Assembly (NCBI GenBank): GCA_018993265.1
Contig: JAGKSW010000018.1
Coordinates: 124,001-188,000, forward strand
From: Nostoc sp. TH1S01
GTDB lineage: Bacteria > Cyanobacteriota > Cyanobacteriia > Cyanobacteriales > Nostocaceae
Reading direction: 5' to 3'
Length of the DNA stretch: 64,000 nt
The notes under the pieces are model-generated. The model was not told the DNA's origin. It searched no databases and saw nothing but the letters and a program-made list of their open reading frames with translations. Position 1 is the first letter of the stretch. Every line of letters starts with the position of its first letter. Both the position numbers and the translations under genes were made by a program. Positions 9,001 through 17,066 of this stretch are shown here, in pieces.

Positions 9001-11136
9001 CCTACCTTGGCTGATTGGTGCGTTGTTGATGTGGTTGGGGAAGATCGTACAATTCAACAAATAGCGATGATTGCCGCTATTCCGGCTAAACAAGAAATAT
9101 TAACAGAACTGCGACGACGTTATCCGCCCAAATACGAAAACAACAGTCCGTTTCGAGAAACTTTGCTTCGAGGCAAATCAATCTTCTATCCCGAATTACC
9201 ACCCCAAATTCTGGCAGAGATGGCTGAAGACGAGGAGCATTTGCAATTACTCCAAAGCCTGGGTATGGGTTCTTTGATCATTATTCCCCTACATTTGCGC
9301 GGGGAAGTATTTGGCGTAATTTCTTTAGTGAGAGGCGAATCGAGTTGTGCTTATAATTCAGCAGACTTGGCATTAGCAGAAGATTTGGCTCATCGTGCGG
9401 CGGCGGCTATTGATAACGCTAGACTTTACCAAAAAACCCAGCAGGCAAAACAAGCCGCAGAATTAGCAGTCAGCCGCACTGTACGTTTACAAAAAATCAC
9501 CGCCGCTCTTTCCGAAGCTATCACCCCGCAACAAGTGGCTGATGTTGTGGTTAACCAGGGAATTGCGGCTTTGGGTGCGAGTGCAGGTTCTGTGAGTTTG
9601 TTAGTGGAACATGGCAGTTATCTAAAAGTAGTGCAAGCCACTGGTTATCCGTCATCAGTGCTGGACGCTTGGAAAAGTTTTTCGGTGACGACGGCTGTGC
9701 CTTTAGCGGAAACAGTGCGAACAGGCAAAGCAATTTTTCTCGAAACTCCAGCCGCCTTAGCAGATAATTATCCCCACTTAGCAGAGTTGCCCTCGGTAAC
9801 AGGAAATGCTGCTTTTGCTTGTATTCCCTTGATTGTAGAAAAACAAGTGATTGGGGCATTAGGGTTGAGCTTTGCGACTTCTCAAACATTTTCGGAAGCA
9901 GACCAAGGATTTATGTTGACATTGGGGCAACAATGTGGTCAAGCGATCGCCCGCGCTCAACTCTACGAAGCCGAACGCCTTGCCCGTTCTGAAGCCGAAA
10001 CCGCCAACCGCATTAAAGATGAATTTCTGGCGGTGCTTTCCCATGAACTAAGAACTCCCCTCAACCCGATTTTGGGCTGGGCAAAATTACTCCGCACGCG
10101 CAAAAACGACGAAGCGACAATAGTTAGGGCGTTGGAAACCATTGAACGCAACGCCAAGTTACAAGCCCAACTGATTGAAGATTTATTAGATGTATCGCGG
10201 ATTTTGCGGGGTAAGTTAAGTCTGCATATCCGCACCGTGGATTTAAACAGCACAATTACCGCCGCCTTAGAAACAGTGCGTTTAGCCGCCGAAGCCAAGT
10301 CTATTCAACTGCAAACCTCACTACCCCAGCATAACGTCGAGGTGATGGGGGATGGCGATCGCTTGCAACAAATTGTCTGGAATTTGGTATCAAATGCCGT
10401 AAAATTTACCCCGTCAGCCGGACGGGTAGAATTGCGCTTAGAGCAAGTCGGCATGGAGGCGCAAATTCAAGTTATTGATAACGGTAAGGGCATCACCCCG
10501 GAATTTTTACCCTACGTCTTTGAATACTTCCGCCAAGCCGATGGTAAAACTACTAGAGTGTTTGGTGGGTTGGGATTAGGACTGGCAATTGTCCGCCATT
10601 TAGTAGAACTGCACGGTGGTACAGTTTGGGCAGAAAGCCCAGGTGAAGGGCAAGGGGCAACTTTTACTGTGCGATTACCTTTACATAAAAGTGCTGATCC
10701 CAACCTGTTGAATCCTGAGACTGCACAGATGGACTTGGCAACCCACGATTCATTATTGGCGGGAGTGCGAATTTTGTTTGTTGATGATCAAGCTGATGTC
10801 TTGGAGTTTTTCAGCTTTGCCTTAGAACAGTATGGGGCAGAAGTGACAGCAGTCTCTTCCGCCGCAGAAGCATTAGAAATGCTAGTCCAGTTACAGCCGG
10901 ATATTTTATTAAGCGATATTGGAATGCCCATTATGGACGGCTATATGTTGCTGCGCCAAGTGAGGCAATTACCAAAAGACAAAGGCGGGAAAATTCCCGC
11001 GATCGCCCTCACAGCCTATGCTGGAGAAATCGACTACAAACAAGCAATGGCCGCAGGCTTTCAACGGCATATACCCAAACCCGTTGATCCCCAGGATTTA
11101 GCAATTGCGATCGCCAAATTGATTACTCAACAATGA
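6046..11136 (+). CDS. Multi-PAS/GAF hybrid sensor histidine kinase
   Basis: A 1696-residue signalling protein. Order as read: hydrophobic N-terminus with about four membrane segments resembling the KdpD-type DUF4118 module (residues ~25-125); PAS (~140-250, ending 'NITERKQ'); PAS (~275-390); PAS (~395-515, 'DITERKQ'); GAF (~525-695); PAS (~705-835); PAS (~840-960); GAF (~965-1140); GAF (~1150-1310); HisKA with phosphoacceptor H1333 in 'VLSHELRTPLNPILGW'; HATPase with 'IVWNLVSNAVKFTP' and 'GGLGLGLAIVRHLVELHGG'; and a C-terminal receiver (~1575-1696) with D1624 in 'LLSDIGMPIMDGY'. The receiver has no output domain, so phosphotransfer probably continues to another protein. The input signal is unknown: no GAF domain shows the chromophore Cys signature clearly enough to call it a phytochrome. 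It is monocistronic, with long gaps on both sides. Confidence 0.92.
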   Translation: MYISHHKYWLLASVFMPYIHYSHLLRYCFVVVIVATALVIMLLLDPILDMKRAPFLLFFSAVMVSAWYGGLKSGLLATFLSAIVSDYFFLSQQYALNLSLSNGVKILLFALQGLMFSFICEALRHAKRKAEINFQKLKVSEERFRVALSNSDIVVFQQDRDFRYQWIHNLQGIDTVAAVLGKTDYELFPTAVAQQLTTIKRRAVEQGSCTREEVCITLRGEVVYYDLLVEPLKDGDGGVTCVGVNITERKQTEIEKAKLQSKLQQALQQKDESLALLNTWLTTSPVALAFLDSELRYVYANEALAAINGVPLSQHIGRTLQEILPEWAAQLEPVFQQVMQTRQPLLNQEVNGETYPPGVYRQSLVSYYPVSLPNGKLLGVGVTGIEITPLKQAEQALRDSEAKFRGVVESNMIGIGFWERDGRITDANDALLNMLGYSREDLVNGEVDWRNLTPVEYLPLDEQALKQFQHSSFCTPYEKEYLRKDGTRLPVLIGSSHFEGTLDRGAFFVLDITERKQVEEQLRYVAEISSLLSTSLDYEETLQQIATISVPQLADWCSVEILAEDGSLRRLPLAYADPSQAELAQKLQEYVPNLSGTHPIARVLQTGKPELISQVTDAVLVAATQNAEHLEIVRQLGVKSAMVVPLIAHKRVLGCISFAIAQSNRCYDETDLNLATDIAYRAALAVENAQLYRDNHQALINYAESLSLLDALLAGAPVAVCFLDRELRYIRINQVLADINGFPVEAHLGRKFSEIFPRMAARFEEQLQQVLETGEPLLNVEISGEVPGKRGMYGYWLGNYYPVRNALDETVGIGIILSDVTATKVAEIALRESESRFRAMFNQAAVGIALVGLTGKFLQVNPALCEITGYSQEELIQMNFQDITHPDDLAVDWEQAGRVVAKEINGYSLEKRYIRKDGSLVWVNLTSSAVWDIHGQAKYAVGIIEDISDRKQAELAQNFLVEASSLLAASLDYQVTLNNVANLVVPTLADWCVVDVVGEDRTIQQIAMIAAIPAKQEILTELRRRYPPKYENNSPFRETLLRGKSIFYPELPPQILAEMAEDEEHLQLLQSLGMGSLIIIPLHLRGEVFGVISLVRGESSCAYNSADLALAEDLAHRAAAAIDNARLYQKTQQAKQAAELAVSRTVRLQKITAALSEAITPQQVADVVVNQGIAALGASAGSVSLLVEHGSYLKVVQATGYPSSVLDAWKSFSVTTAVPLAETVRTGKAIFLETPAALADNYPHLAELPSVTGNAAFACIPLIVEKQVIGALGLSFATSQTFSEADQGFMLTLGQQCGQAIARAQLYEAERLARSEAETANRIKDEFLAVLSHELRTPLNPILGWAKLLRTRKNDEATIVRALETIERNAKLQAQLIEDLLDVSRILRGKLSLHIRTVDLNSTITAALETVRLAAEAKSIQLQTSLPQHNVEVMGDGDRLQQIVWNLVSNAVKFTPSAGRVELRLEQVGMEAQIQVIDNGKGITPEFLPYVFEYFRQADGKTTRVFGGLGLGLAIVRHLVELHGGTVWAESPGEGQGATFTVRLPLHKSADPNLLNPETAQMDLATHDSLLAGVRILFVDDQADVLEFFSFALEQYGAEVTAVSSAAEALEMLVQLQPDILLSDIGMPIMDGYMLLRQVRQLPKDKGGKIPAIALTAYAGEIDYKQAMAAGFQRHIPKPVDPQDLAIAIAKLITQQ

Positions 11137-11577
11137 GAACAATAATTAGCGCCGCTGACATGACCGCCACTCATCAAAAACAATCTCTCCTCTGGCTCTC
11201 AGCATTTATCACTCTAGAGAGAATAGGTTTAATCTAATAATAATGATAAACTTTTTCAATTAATTACATAGTTTTATGAATTACGTATCTAGCTATACTA
11301 CCGAAGAGTGCTTGTTTATCAGGCTTTTATCCCTGACTGAACAAGCTTAGTTATAAACTTGACTATTCTGGAAGGTTAAGAGAGACTAACTAATGACAGA
11401 CGTATTGACTTATTAAATTAATAACTTTTGTAAATTTTCTGAGATATTTATTTTGAGAGATGGAACATTAGTTAAAAAATGGCAAGTTTGTGTCTAAGTA
11501 ACAATGTTCCCTGGACAGGCTTTTTAGCATTGTGCTAAGGGTACAGTCCAAGCTTACTATCGTGGTTGGCCAAAAGC
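11137..11577. other. Intergenic region, 441 bp, leader of the Ycf35 trio
   Basis: AT-rich spacer. Close to the start of the next gene is a perfect small hairpin (TTAGCA-TTG-TGCTAA, 11524-11538) flanked by 'CTGGAC' and 'GTCCAAG'. These could form a larger stem in the mRNA leader. I recognise no known riboswitch. Confidence 0.4.
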
Positions 11578-11787
11578 ATGGAGACATTAGAATTCATAAT
11601 TTATCCAGACGGTCGGGTACAAGAGAAAGTCACTGGCATTGTGGGTGCTTCTTGTGCTGAGGTAACAGCGGCAATTGAAGCACAGCTGGGGCAAGTACTT
11701 AGTCAAGAGCCAACCTCAGAATATTTCGCCAATCAGTTACAACAATCTAATCAGGCGAATACCCAAGCTACTTACAGCGAATGGTAA
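11578..11787 (+). CDS. DUF2997 family small protein
   Basis: A 69-residue protein with the DUF2997 pattern: a short beta start 'LEFIIYPDGRVQEKV', then 'GASCAEVTAAIEAQLG' and a polar tail. The family is small, of unknown function, and is commonly encoded beside Ycf35/DUF1257 in cyanobacteria. An in-frame TTG exists at 11566, but ATG 11578 gives the usual 'METLEFIIYPDG' start. It is the first gene of a compact three-gene set with spacings of 38 bp and a 1-bp overlap. That suggests co-transcription and a shared process, perhaps linked to the redox protein that follows. Confidence 0.8.
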   Translation: METLEFIIYPDGRVQEKVTGIVGASCAEVTAAIEAQLGQVLSQEPTSEYFANQLQQSNQANTQATYSEW

Positions 11788-11825
11788 GTTTTCCAACAGT
11801 TTATTGTCGTTGATTTACAACCACC

Positions 11826-12212
11826 ATGTCACACTTTAGCCAAATTAAGACTCAAATCCGTAACCTTGAATCTTTGAAAGATGCGCTAACTGATTTGGGC
11901 ATCGACTGGAAACCCGGCCCCCGTGAGGTACGTGGCTATCGTGGTCAAACCCATCCTGCGGAAGTGACCATTGAGCAAGAAAATGGCTATGACATCGGCT
12001 TTAGATGGAATGGCAAAGAATACGAATTAGTTGCTGACTTACAATACTGGCAGCAAAATCTGTCTGTAGATGGTTTCTTGCGCCAAGTATCCCAACGTTA
12101 TGCTTTCCAAACAGTAGTTAAAGAAACCGCAATGGCTGGTTTTCAAGTTACTGAACAACAAAAGAACGAAGACGGTTCTATTCGCTTAGTAGTACAACGC
12201 TGGAGTGCGTAA
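11826..12212 (+). CDS. ycf35: Ycf35 / DUF1257 protein
   Basis: This 128-residue protein matches the Ycf35 family, found in cyanobacteria and some algal plastid genomes. Visible motifs are 'MSHFSQIKTQIRNLESLKDA' at the start, 'VRGYRGQTHPAEVTI', 'YDIGFRWNGKEYELVADL' and 'FLRQVSQRYAFQ'. Biochemical function is not established. Its TAA stop shares its last A with the ATG of the ferredoxin gene, which indicates translational coupling. Retention of the family in plastids points to a photosynthetic or redox-related role, but that is inference. Confidence 0.88.
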   Translation: MSHFSQIKTQIRNLESLKDALTDLGIDWKPGPREVRGYRGQTHPAEVTIEQENGYDIGFRWNGKEYELVADLQYWQQNLSVDGFLRQVSQRYAFQTVVKETAMAGFQVTEQQKNEDGSIRLVVQRWSA

Positions 12213-12673
12213 TGGCTGATTTTCTGCCTTCGCCGGAAGAACAGGATGATAATCGTTCCGGTTTGGAACCAGAATTAGGCGGTTTTTTGCGGGATGACCC
12301 CGAACGTTCTGGTTTGGAACCTGAATTAGGTGGAGTGTTGCGGCAAAAAGGTGTTTATGTTGACGAAATCACCTGCATTGGCTGTAAACACTGCGCCCAT
12401 GTTGCGCGAAATACTTTTTACATTGAACCAGATTACGGGCGATCGCGCGTAATTCGTCAAGATGGGGACGCGGAAGAAATCATTCAAGAAGCAATTGACA
12501 CCTGTCCGGTTGATTGCATTCATTGGGTAGATTATACAGAACTGAGAAAGTTAGAAGATGAGCGCAAATATCAAGTAATTCCTGTTGTTGGTTATCCGGT
12601 AGAATTGGCAGTTGCTGCTTCTGAAAAACGACGGAAAAAGCAAAGACTCAAAAACAAAAAATCCCGTTATTAA
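12212..12673 (+). CDS. 4Fe-4S ferredoxin with duplicated N-terminal peptide
   Basis: A 153-residue protein. The core carries one 4Fe-4S cluster motif set: 'CIGCKHC' near residue 55 and 'CPVDC' near 97, a bacterial-type ferredoxin half-module. Upstream is an acidic extension in which 'RSGLEPELGG(F/V)LR' occurs twice in tandem. Downstream is a Lys/Arg-rich tail ('EKRRKKQRLKNKKSRY'). It probably transfers electrons in the cytoplasm; its partner is unknown. It is translationally coupled to ycf35 by a TAATG overlap and followed by a good terminator, closing the operon. Confidence 0.87.
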   Translation: MADFLPSPEEQDDNRSGLEPELGGFLRDDPERSGLEPELGGVLRQKGVYVDEITCIGCKHCAHVARNTFYIEPDYGRSRVIRQDGDAEEIIQEAIDTCPVDCIHWVDYTELRKLEDERKYQVIPVVGYPVELAVAASEKRRKKQRLKNKKSRY

Positions 12674-12700
12674 AATAAACAAATTAAATAATTACACAAT

Positions 12701-12732
12701 CAGGACTGGTGAAATCCAGTCCTTTTATTTTA
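12701..12732 (+). terminator. Rho-independent terminator of the DUF2997-ycf35-ferredoxin operon
   Basis: Perfect 8-bp stem (AGGACTGG 12702-12709 / CCAGTCCT 12716-12723), 6-nt loop, then a T-rich run, 28 nt after the ferredoxin stop. Confidence 0.85.
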
Positions 12733-12744
12733 TTAGTAAATTTT

Positions 12745-14005
12745 TTGACATACTCCCCAGCCTAAAGGCGTGGGGATTCTAGGCTCAAACAGCAATTGCA
12801 GTTTCAAACCGACTTACATCGCCTAACCCAATGGTTGATGCCCCAACCATAAGAATATTAACTGCGGCGTTTTCATCCCTGCCATTAATTGACTGACAAC
12901 CTGAACAACGCCATTCTCTAACTGACAATTCAAGACTTTCTAAAACATGCCCACAGCAAGAGCAAGTCTTCGTGGTGGGATACCATTGATCGATGAAAAC
13001 AACCCTCTTTTTCTTCTTTTTGGCAACCCATTCTAGTATTTGCAGAAACTCTCCAAACGCCAAATCCGAGATTTTCCTCCCCCAAAGACGCTGCATTCCT
13101 TTGAGGTTTAGTGTTTCAAAACATAACACATCAAACTTATCAGTTAGTTCATGTGCCAATTTCCACGCGCCATCACGCCGACGATGAGAAATATCTTCAT
13201 GCTTGCGGACTAAATTCTTTCTGGCTCGTTCACGATTAGATGAGCCTTTAAGTTTTTTAGAATGCTGTCTGCTGGCTATTTTGATGGCGTTGAGTGACTG
13301 CTTAAAAAATTGGGGTGATTCAATTTTAGTGCCATCTGAGCAAGTCAGGAATGTCCGCAATCCGAAATCAAAACCAGCGATTTTACCCGTCTTGACTTCA
13401 ATTTCTGGTTTGTTGCCTTCATCAACCACCACCACCATAAATAATTCACCTAATGGTGTGCGTTTAATGGTTAAAGTTTTGACTGTTCCTTCTATGTCTC
13501 TCGATTTCCAAAATTGATATACTCGCTGACCTATTTTCACTCTGTTGCTACCTAAAAATTTATAGCCTGCTTGTTTGAGAGTGAATGATTTGTATTTTTT
13601 AACTTTCTTAAATCCTGGTGGTCTAACTCCTTTTTTGTTGTGTTTAAAAAACAATTGGTAGGCTTTCTCTATGCGTTGACAGATATCTTGTACTGCTTGA
13701 GAGCCTACTGATTGCCAGAATGGATTACGTTTTCTTAATTTGGCAATATGAGACTGAAGTTTTGCACAACTCAAATGTTTGCCCCATATTCTGTAGTAGC
13801 GTTTGTGTAGGGCAATACAATGATTGTAGATAACACCAGCAGCATTAATCATGCGTTTGAGGTATCTATTACTTTTGTGTTGATATAGCTTAAACTTCAG
13901 TGTTTTCATATTAATATTTTACCAAAATATGGAAGCTAAAAATTCCAATTTTTCTTAAATTAAGCAAAGTCGCCCTTCAAGGACGAGGAACCTCAGACCC
14001 ATGTT
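12745..14005 (-). mobile_element. IS200/IS605-type element with tnpB only
   Basis: A tnpB gene is flanked by the subterminal hairpins typical of this superfamily. At one end (12755-12775) is 'CCCCAGCCTAAAGGCGTGGGG', with outer stem CCCCA/TGGGG and inner stem GCC/GGC. At the other end, about 13968-14000, is 'GCCCTTCAAGGACGAGGAAC', with small stems. There is no tnpA (Y1 transposase) gene, so movement would need TnpA in trans. Terminal inverted repeats and target duplications are not expected for this group, so the exact ends are approximate. It sits between the ferredoxin terminator and the ACT-domain gene and interrupts no recognisable gene. Confidence 0.8.
12785..13909 (-). CDS. tnpB: TnpB RNA-guided nuclease (IS200/IS605 OrfB)
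   Basis: The 374-residue protein appears intact. It has the N-terminal OrfB helix-turn-helix region, the RuvC catalytic acids D181 ('GFDFGLRTF'), E265 ('CFETLNL') and D345 ('GRDENAAVN'), and a zinc ribbon C316-x2-C319 / C335-x2-C338. TnpB proteins are RNA-guided DNA endonucleases. They use an omega-RNA from the 3' end of the gene plus the element end, and help retain the element after excision. Start ATG 13909 lies 60-100 nt inside the left-end hairpin region. All three catalytic residues and all four zinc ligands are present, so activity is plausible. Confidence 0.93.
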   Translation of the reverse strand: MKTLKFKLYQHKSNRYLKRMINAAGVIYNHCIALHKRYYRIWGKHLSCAKLQSHIAKLRKRNPFWQSVGSQAVQDICQRIEKAYQLFFKHNKKGVRPPGFKKVKKYKSFTLKQAGYKFLGSNRVKIGQRVYQFWKSRDIEGTVKTLTIKRTPLGELFMVVVVDEGNKPEIEVKTGKIAGFDFGLRTFLTCSDGTKIESPQFFKQSLNAIKIASRQHSKKLKGSSNRERARKNLVRKHEDISHRRRDGAWKLAHELTDKFDVLCFETLNLKGMQRLWGRKISDLAFGEFLQILEWVAKKKKKRVVFIDQWYPTTKTCSCCGHVLESLELSVREWRCSGCQSINGRDENAAVNILMVGASTIGLGDVSRFETAIAV

Positions 14006-14030
14006 TTTGGTAAGTCCTGTGAAAATTCTT

Positions 14031-14429
14031 TCATCCTGACTGACTCATCAAAGATAAAATTTTCAACGTGCGTTGTGCATCTTCTGATTTGACGAACAAA
14101 TGATCATGATAATAAGCTGCAACCACGTTACAACTTATATTTGCTATTGCTAGTTGGTGAGAGATTGCTGCCGTCAGTCCAACTGCTTCCAGTGAAGAAT
14201 GAATAGTCAAAGTTATCCACGCTGCAATAAAAGAATAAGGAATTGAAAACTTATCTGCTTGCTGTTTTGTAATAATTAATGTTAAGCCTTCTACTTCTCG
14301 AAATACACAGACTGGTTCTATATTTACTGGAACTTGATCCATAGGTACAGAGCAGAATACATATTCACCAGTTTGTAATTGGGGTTTCATCCCTTTAATC
14401 AAAGTTGATAGTTCTGTTTCTCCACTCAT
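14031..14429 (-). CDS. ACT-domain protein (DUF2241/ACT_7 type)
   Basis: A 132-residue stand-alone small-molecule-binding protein. The N-terminal half ('MKPQLQTGEYVFCSVP', 'EGLTLIITKQQAD') and C-terminal half ('SLEAVGLTAAISHQLA', 'CNVVAAYYHDHLFV') match the tandem ACT-like fold of the DUF2241/CASTOR-like family. ACT domains usually bind amino acids; the ligand here is unknown. It lies downstream of and on the same strand as the sulfite reductase gene, with a 256-bp gap, so co-transcription is uncertain. Confidence 0.8.
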   Translation of the reverse strand: MSGETELSTLIKGMKPQLQTGEYVFCSVPMDQVPVNIEPVCVFREVEGLTLIITKQQADKFSIPYSFIAAWITLTIHSSLEAVGLTAAISHQLAIANISCNVVAAYYHDHLFVKSEDAQRTLKILSLMSQSG

Positions 14430-14685
14430 TAGACCTATTGTATGAATCTTTCATGAATTACAGGAGATTTGATGTTTAAGAAGTGCAGCAACTGAATTAA
14501 ATTCAAAGTTTAAAAAGCATCCCTGAAATTGGTTTACCTTACTTACATCAAAAGTGCTGTAAATTGATGACTGCACAAACCACATTTTTCAACTCTGAGA
14601 ACCTGTTTAGGCTGGCTATGCAAGTTTTTTTTGTATAGTTTTATATAGACGCGCTATAGCACGTCTATATTCCTGAATTCGGCTG

Positions 14686-16653
14686 TTAACTATCTATCTG
14701 CAAGTAAATCTTCAACGCTTCATTGACTATTTCTGTCATTGATTTACCTTGGCTGGTAGCAGTTTCCTTTAACTTGCTATAAACCTCGTCATAAAGGCTA
14801 ATGCGGGGACGGGATCTGCTGGGTGCAGCTTTCTTTTTAGCTGGTGCTGCTGGGGCTGGAGTTTCTGCGGTGGTGAAAGCAATAGTTTCAGGCTGATACT
14901 GTGCTGCAAATTCATGAATAGCATCAAAACCAACCCGTGAGCAAAAATCACCAAAGCTTTCTTCTGCTTGGCGTGATTTCTTGAAGAAAACAAAAATTGG
15001 CTCTAAAAAGCTTTCAATATCGTTGTGGTGCAACTTTTCGACAATTGGTTGTGCCAATCTTGTTTGATGTGGTGAACCGCCTAACCAAACTTGATAAGAT
15101 TCTGGCGCACTACCAACAAAACCTAATTCTGCCATATAAGGACGAGCGCAACCATTAGGACAGCCTGTCATTCTGATGACAAAATGCTCATCCTCTAAAC
15201 CAACTTTATCTAATAACGCCCGGACTCGTTCTAAAATTCCTGGTATTGCCCGTTCTGATTCAGTGATAGCCAAGCCGCAGGTAGGCAAAGCTGGACAAGC
15301 CATTGCATAGCGGAATAGTGGTTCGATTTTGCCAGGGTCAGAGACAACACCGCAACGGTCAAGAATCTCTTGAATAGCTGATTGGTTTTCTGGCGCTATG
15401 TCGCAGAAAATCAAGTTTTGGTGTGGTGTTAAGCGGATAGGTAGGTGAAACTGTTCGACAATTTCCCGCAAGGCGGTTTTGAGTTGAAGTGAACCTTCAT
15501 CCTTAACCCGACCATTGTCAATCGAAATACCTAAAAATAACTTGCCATCACCTTGTTCTTGCCAACCAAGGAAGTCTTCATATTTAAATTCTGGCAGTGG
15601 TTTAAAGGGGGCGACTGGTTTACCAAAATATTCCTCAACTTTGGCGCGGAATTTATCTACACCCCAATCATTAATTAAGTATTTTAGCCGAGCATGACGA
15701 CGATCACTGCGATCGCCATAATCTCTTTGAGTAGCCAGAATGGCTTTGACAATTTCGTAAACATCTGCCTTATCTACATAGCAAATTGGGTCTGCTAATC
15801 TCGCAAATGTTTCTTCTTTGTTGTGGGTTCTGCCTAAACCGCCACCAGCAAAGATATTAAATCCTTCTAGTTCGCCTTGAGGGTTGGTAATAACTACCAA
15901 AGTCAAGTCTTGGGAATATAAATCAATGGAGTTATCGCCCGGCACTGTCACGCTAACTTTGAACTTGCGCGGCATATAGTAGGTACCATACAGCGGTTCT
16001 TCGCTGTCAGTAAAAGTTGTGCCATTACCGTTGCGTTGACGTGCGGCTTTCACCTCTGGGTCTTCTTCCGCACTGATGGCTTTTTCGCCATCTAGCCAAA
16101 TTTCGTAATAAGCGCCAGTTTGGGGAGAGAGTAAGTCAGCAATTTTTTGAGCATATTCCCAAGCATACTGATATTCAGGGCGATTTTTGAAGGGAACTGG
16201 TGGGGCCATAACGTTGCGGTTGATATCGCCACAAGCACCCAAAGTTGAACCCAGATTTTGAATAATAGTCGCAATGGCAGCTTTGAGATTTTTCTTTAAA
16301 ATGCCATGCAGTTGGAAACCTTGACGAGTGGTAGCCCGTAATGTATTGTTGCCATATTCATCAGCCAGCTGATCTAAAGCCAAATATAATTGCGGCGGTA
16401 CCAATCCCCCAGGGTTCTTTGTCCGCAGCATAAATTGGTAATCTTTCTCCTGCCCCTTGACGCGATTGTCGCGGTTATCCTGCTGGTAGGAGCCATGAAA
16501 CTTGAGAATTTGCACCGCATCTTCACTAAAGTGAGTGGTATCCTCAAGGATCTGCGTTGCTACAGGTTCACGCAAAAAATTACTATTTTCTTTGATGCCT
16601 TCTACTTTTGAGGGCTTACGGTTGGCAAGTGGAGGAGGAGCAGATTTAACCAT
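14686..16653 (-). CDS. sir: Ferredoxin-sulfite reductase with C-terminal RHH tail
   Basis: A 655-residue assimilatory sulfite reductase that reduces sulfite to sulfide with six electrons from ferredoxin, using siroheme and a 4Fe-4S cluster. The cluster/siroheme cysteines lie in 'CPALPTC' (about 452-458) and 'GCPNGC' (about 497-501). Earlier signatures include '[11 protein letters not shown]' and '[14 protein letters not shown]'. After the enzyme body, an Ala/Pro/Lys linker (~595-612) leads to about 40 residues that read as a ribbon-helix-helix ('[17 protein letters not shown]' then '[14 protein letters not shown]'). That domain normally dimerises and binds DNA. Start ATG 16653 is preceded by a palindrome-containing 413-bp region. 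Confidence 0.93.
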   Translation of the reverse strand: MVKSAPPPLANRKPSKVEGIKENSNFLREPVATQILEDTTHFSEDAVQILKFHGSYQQDNRDNRVKGQEKDYQFMLRTKNPGGLVPPQLYLALDQLADEYGNNTLRATTRQGFQLHGILKKNLKAAIATIIQNLGSTLGACGDINRNVMAPPVPFKNRPEYQYAWEYAQKIADLLSPQTGAYYEIWLDGEKAISAEEDPEVKAARQRNGNGTTFTDSEEPLYGTYYMPRKFKVSVTVPGDNSIDLYSQDLTLVVITNPQGELEGFNIFAGGGLGRTHNKEETFARLADPICYVDKADVYEIVKAILATQRDYGDRSDRRHARLKYLINDWGVDKFRAKVEEYFGKPVAPFKPLPEFKYEDFLGWQEQGDGKLFLGISIDNGRVKDEGSLQLKTALREIVEQFHLPIRLTPHQNLIFCDIAPENQSAIQEILDRCGVVSDPGKIEPLFRYAMACPALPTCGLAITESERAIPGILERVRALLDKVGLEDEHFVIRMTGCPNGCARPYMAELGFVGSAPESYQVWLGGSPHQTRLAQPIVEKLHHNDIESFLEPIFVFFKKSRQAEESFGDFCSRVGFDAIHEFAAQYQPETIAFTTAETPAPAAPAKKKAAPSRSRPRISLYDEVYSKLKETATSQGKSMTEIVNEALKIYLQIDS

Positions 16654-17066
16654 GAGAGTTGTATAGTATTCTCAATAAAGCAGGGATGAAACCCAAGGCT
16701 AAGTTTTTGGCTCAGTGATTCCCGGTAATTCGGTCGGAAATATGAGGAATACGACAATTGTAACACGGCAAAAAGCCGGCTTTGTCGATAGTTTTACACT
16801 TAACAAAACCAGCATATAGAAGTAGGTGGTATAAATCAACTTCAAGTTTGTTGGTTTTAGCTGACTTTTACGGATAAAGTCTGATATTCCATCAACCTTC
16901 AAAGTTCAACAACACCATTCACCATGTTGAACTGGAATTATCCCAACGTACTTAAGTATTAGTTGATAGCTAATAAATTTTCATATTCTAACATTTGTAA
17001 ATGTTAGAACTGCTCACCAAAGTTACGCCTACTCAAAAATTAACTTCTCACTTCCGAGAGAGTTAG
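16654..17066. other. Intergenic region, 413 bp, with perfect dyad
   Basis: This gap lies between the barrel-protein gene and sir, both on the minus strand. It contains the 11-bp-arm dyad at 16986-17009 and an AT-rich sir leader. No gene was found. Confidence 0.5.
16986..17009. promoter_or_regulatory. Perfect 24-bp dyad, candidate operator
   Basis: Arms TTCTAACATTT (16986-16996) and AAATGTTAGAA (16999-17009) are perfectly complementary, separated by only GT. A 2-nt loop is poor for an RNA hairpin, so a dimeric regulator site is likelier than a terminator. It lies 57 bp after the barrel-protein stop and about 330 bp upstream of the sir start. Confidence 0.45.

Noticed and set aside
9551-9889. 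Long antisense reading frame (112 codons) within the histidine kinase gene
   Set aside because: It is a shadow of the kinase frame, with no family resemblance and codon use explained by the sense strand.
11521-11577. Structured leader or riboswitch before the DUF2997 gene
   Set aside because: Only a 6-bp hairpin and loose flanking complementarity are present. No known aptamer core is recognisable, so it is noted only as leader content.
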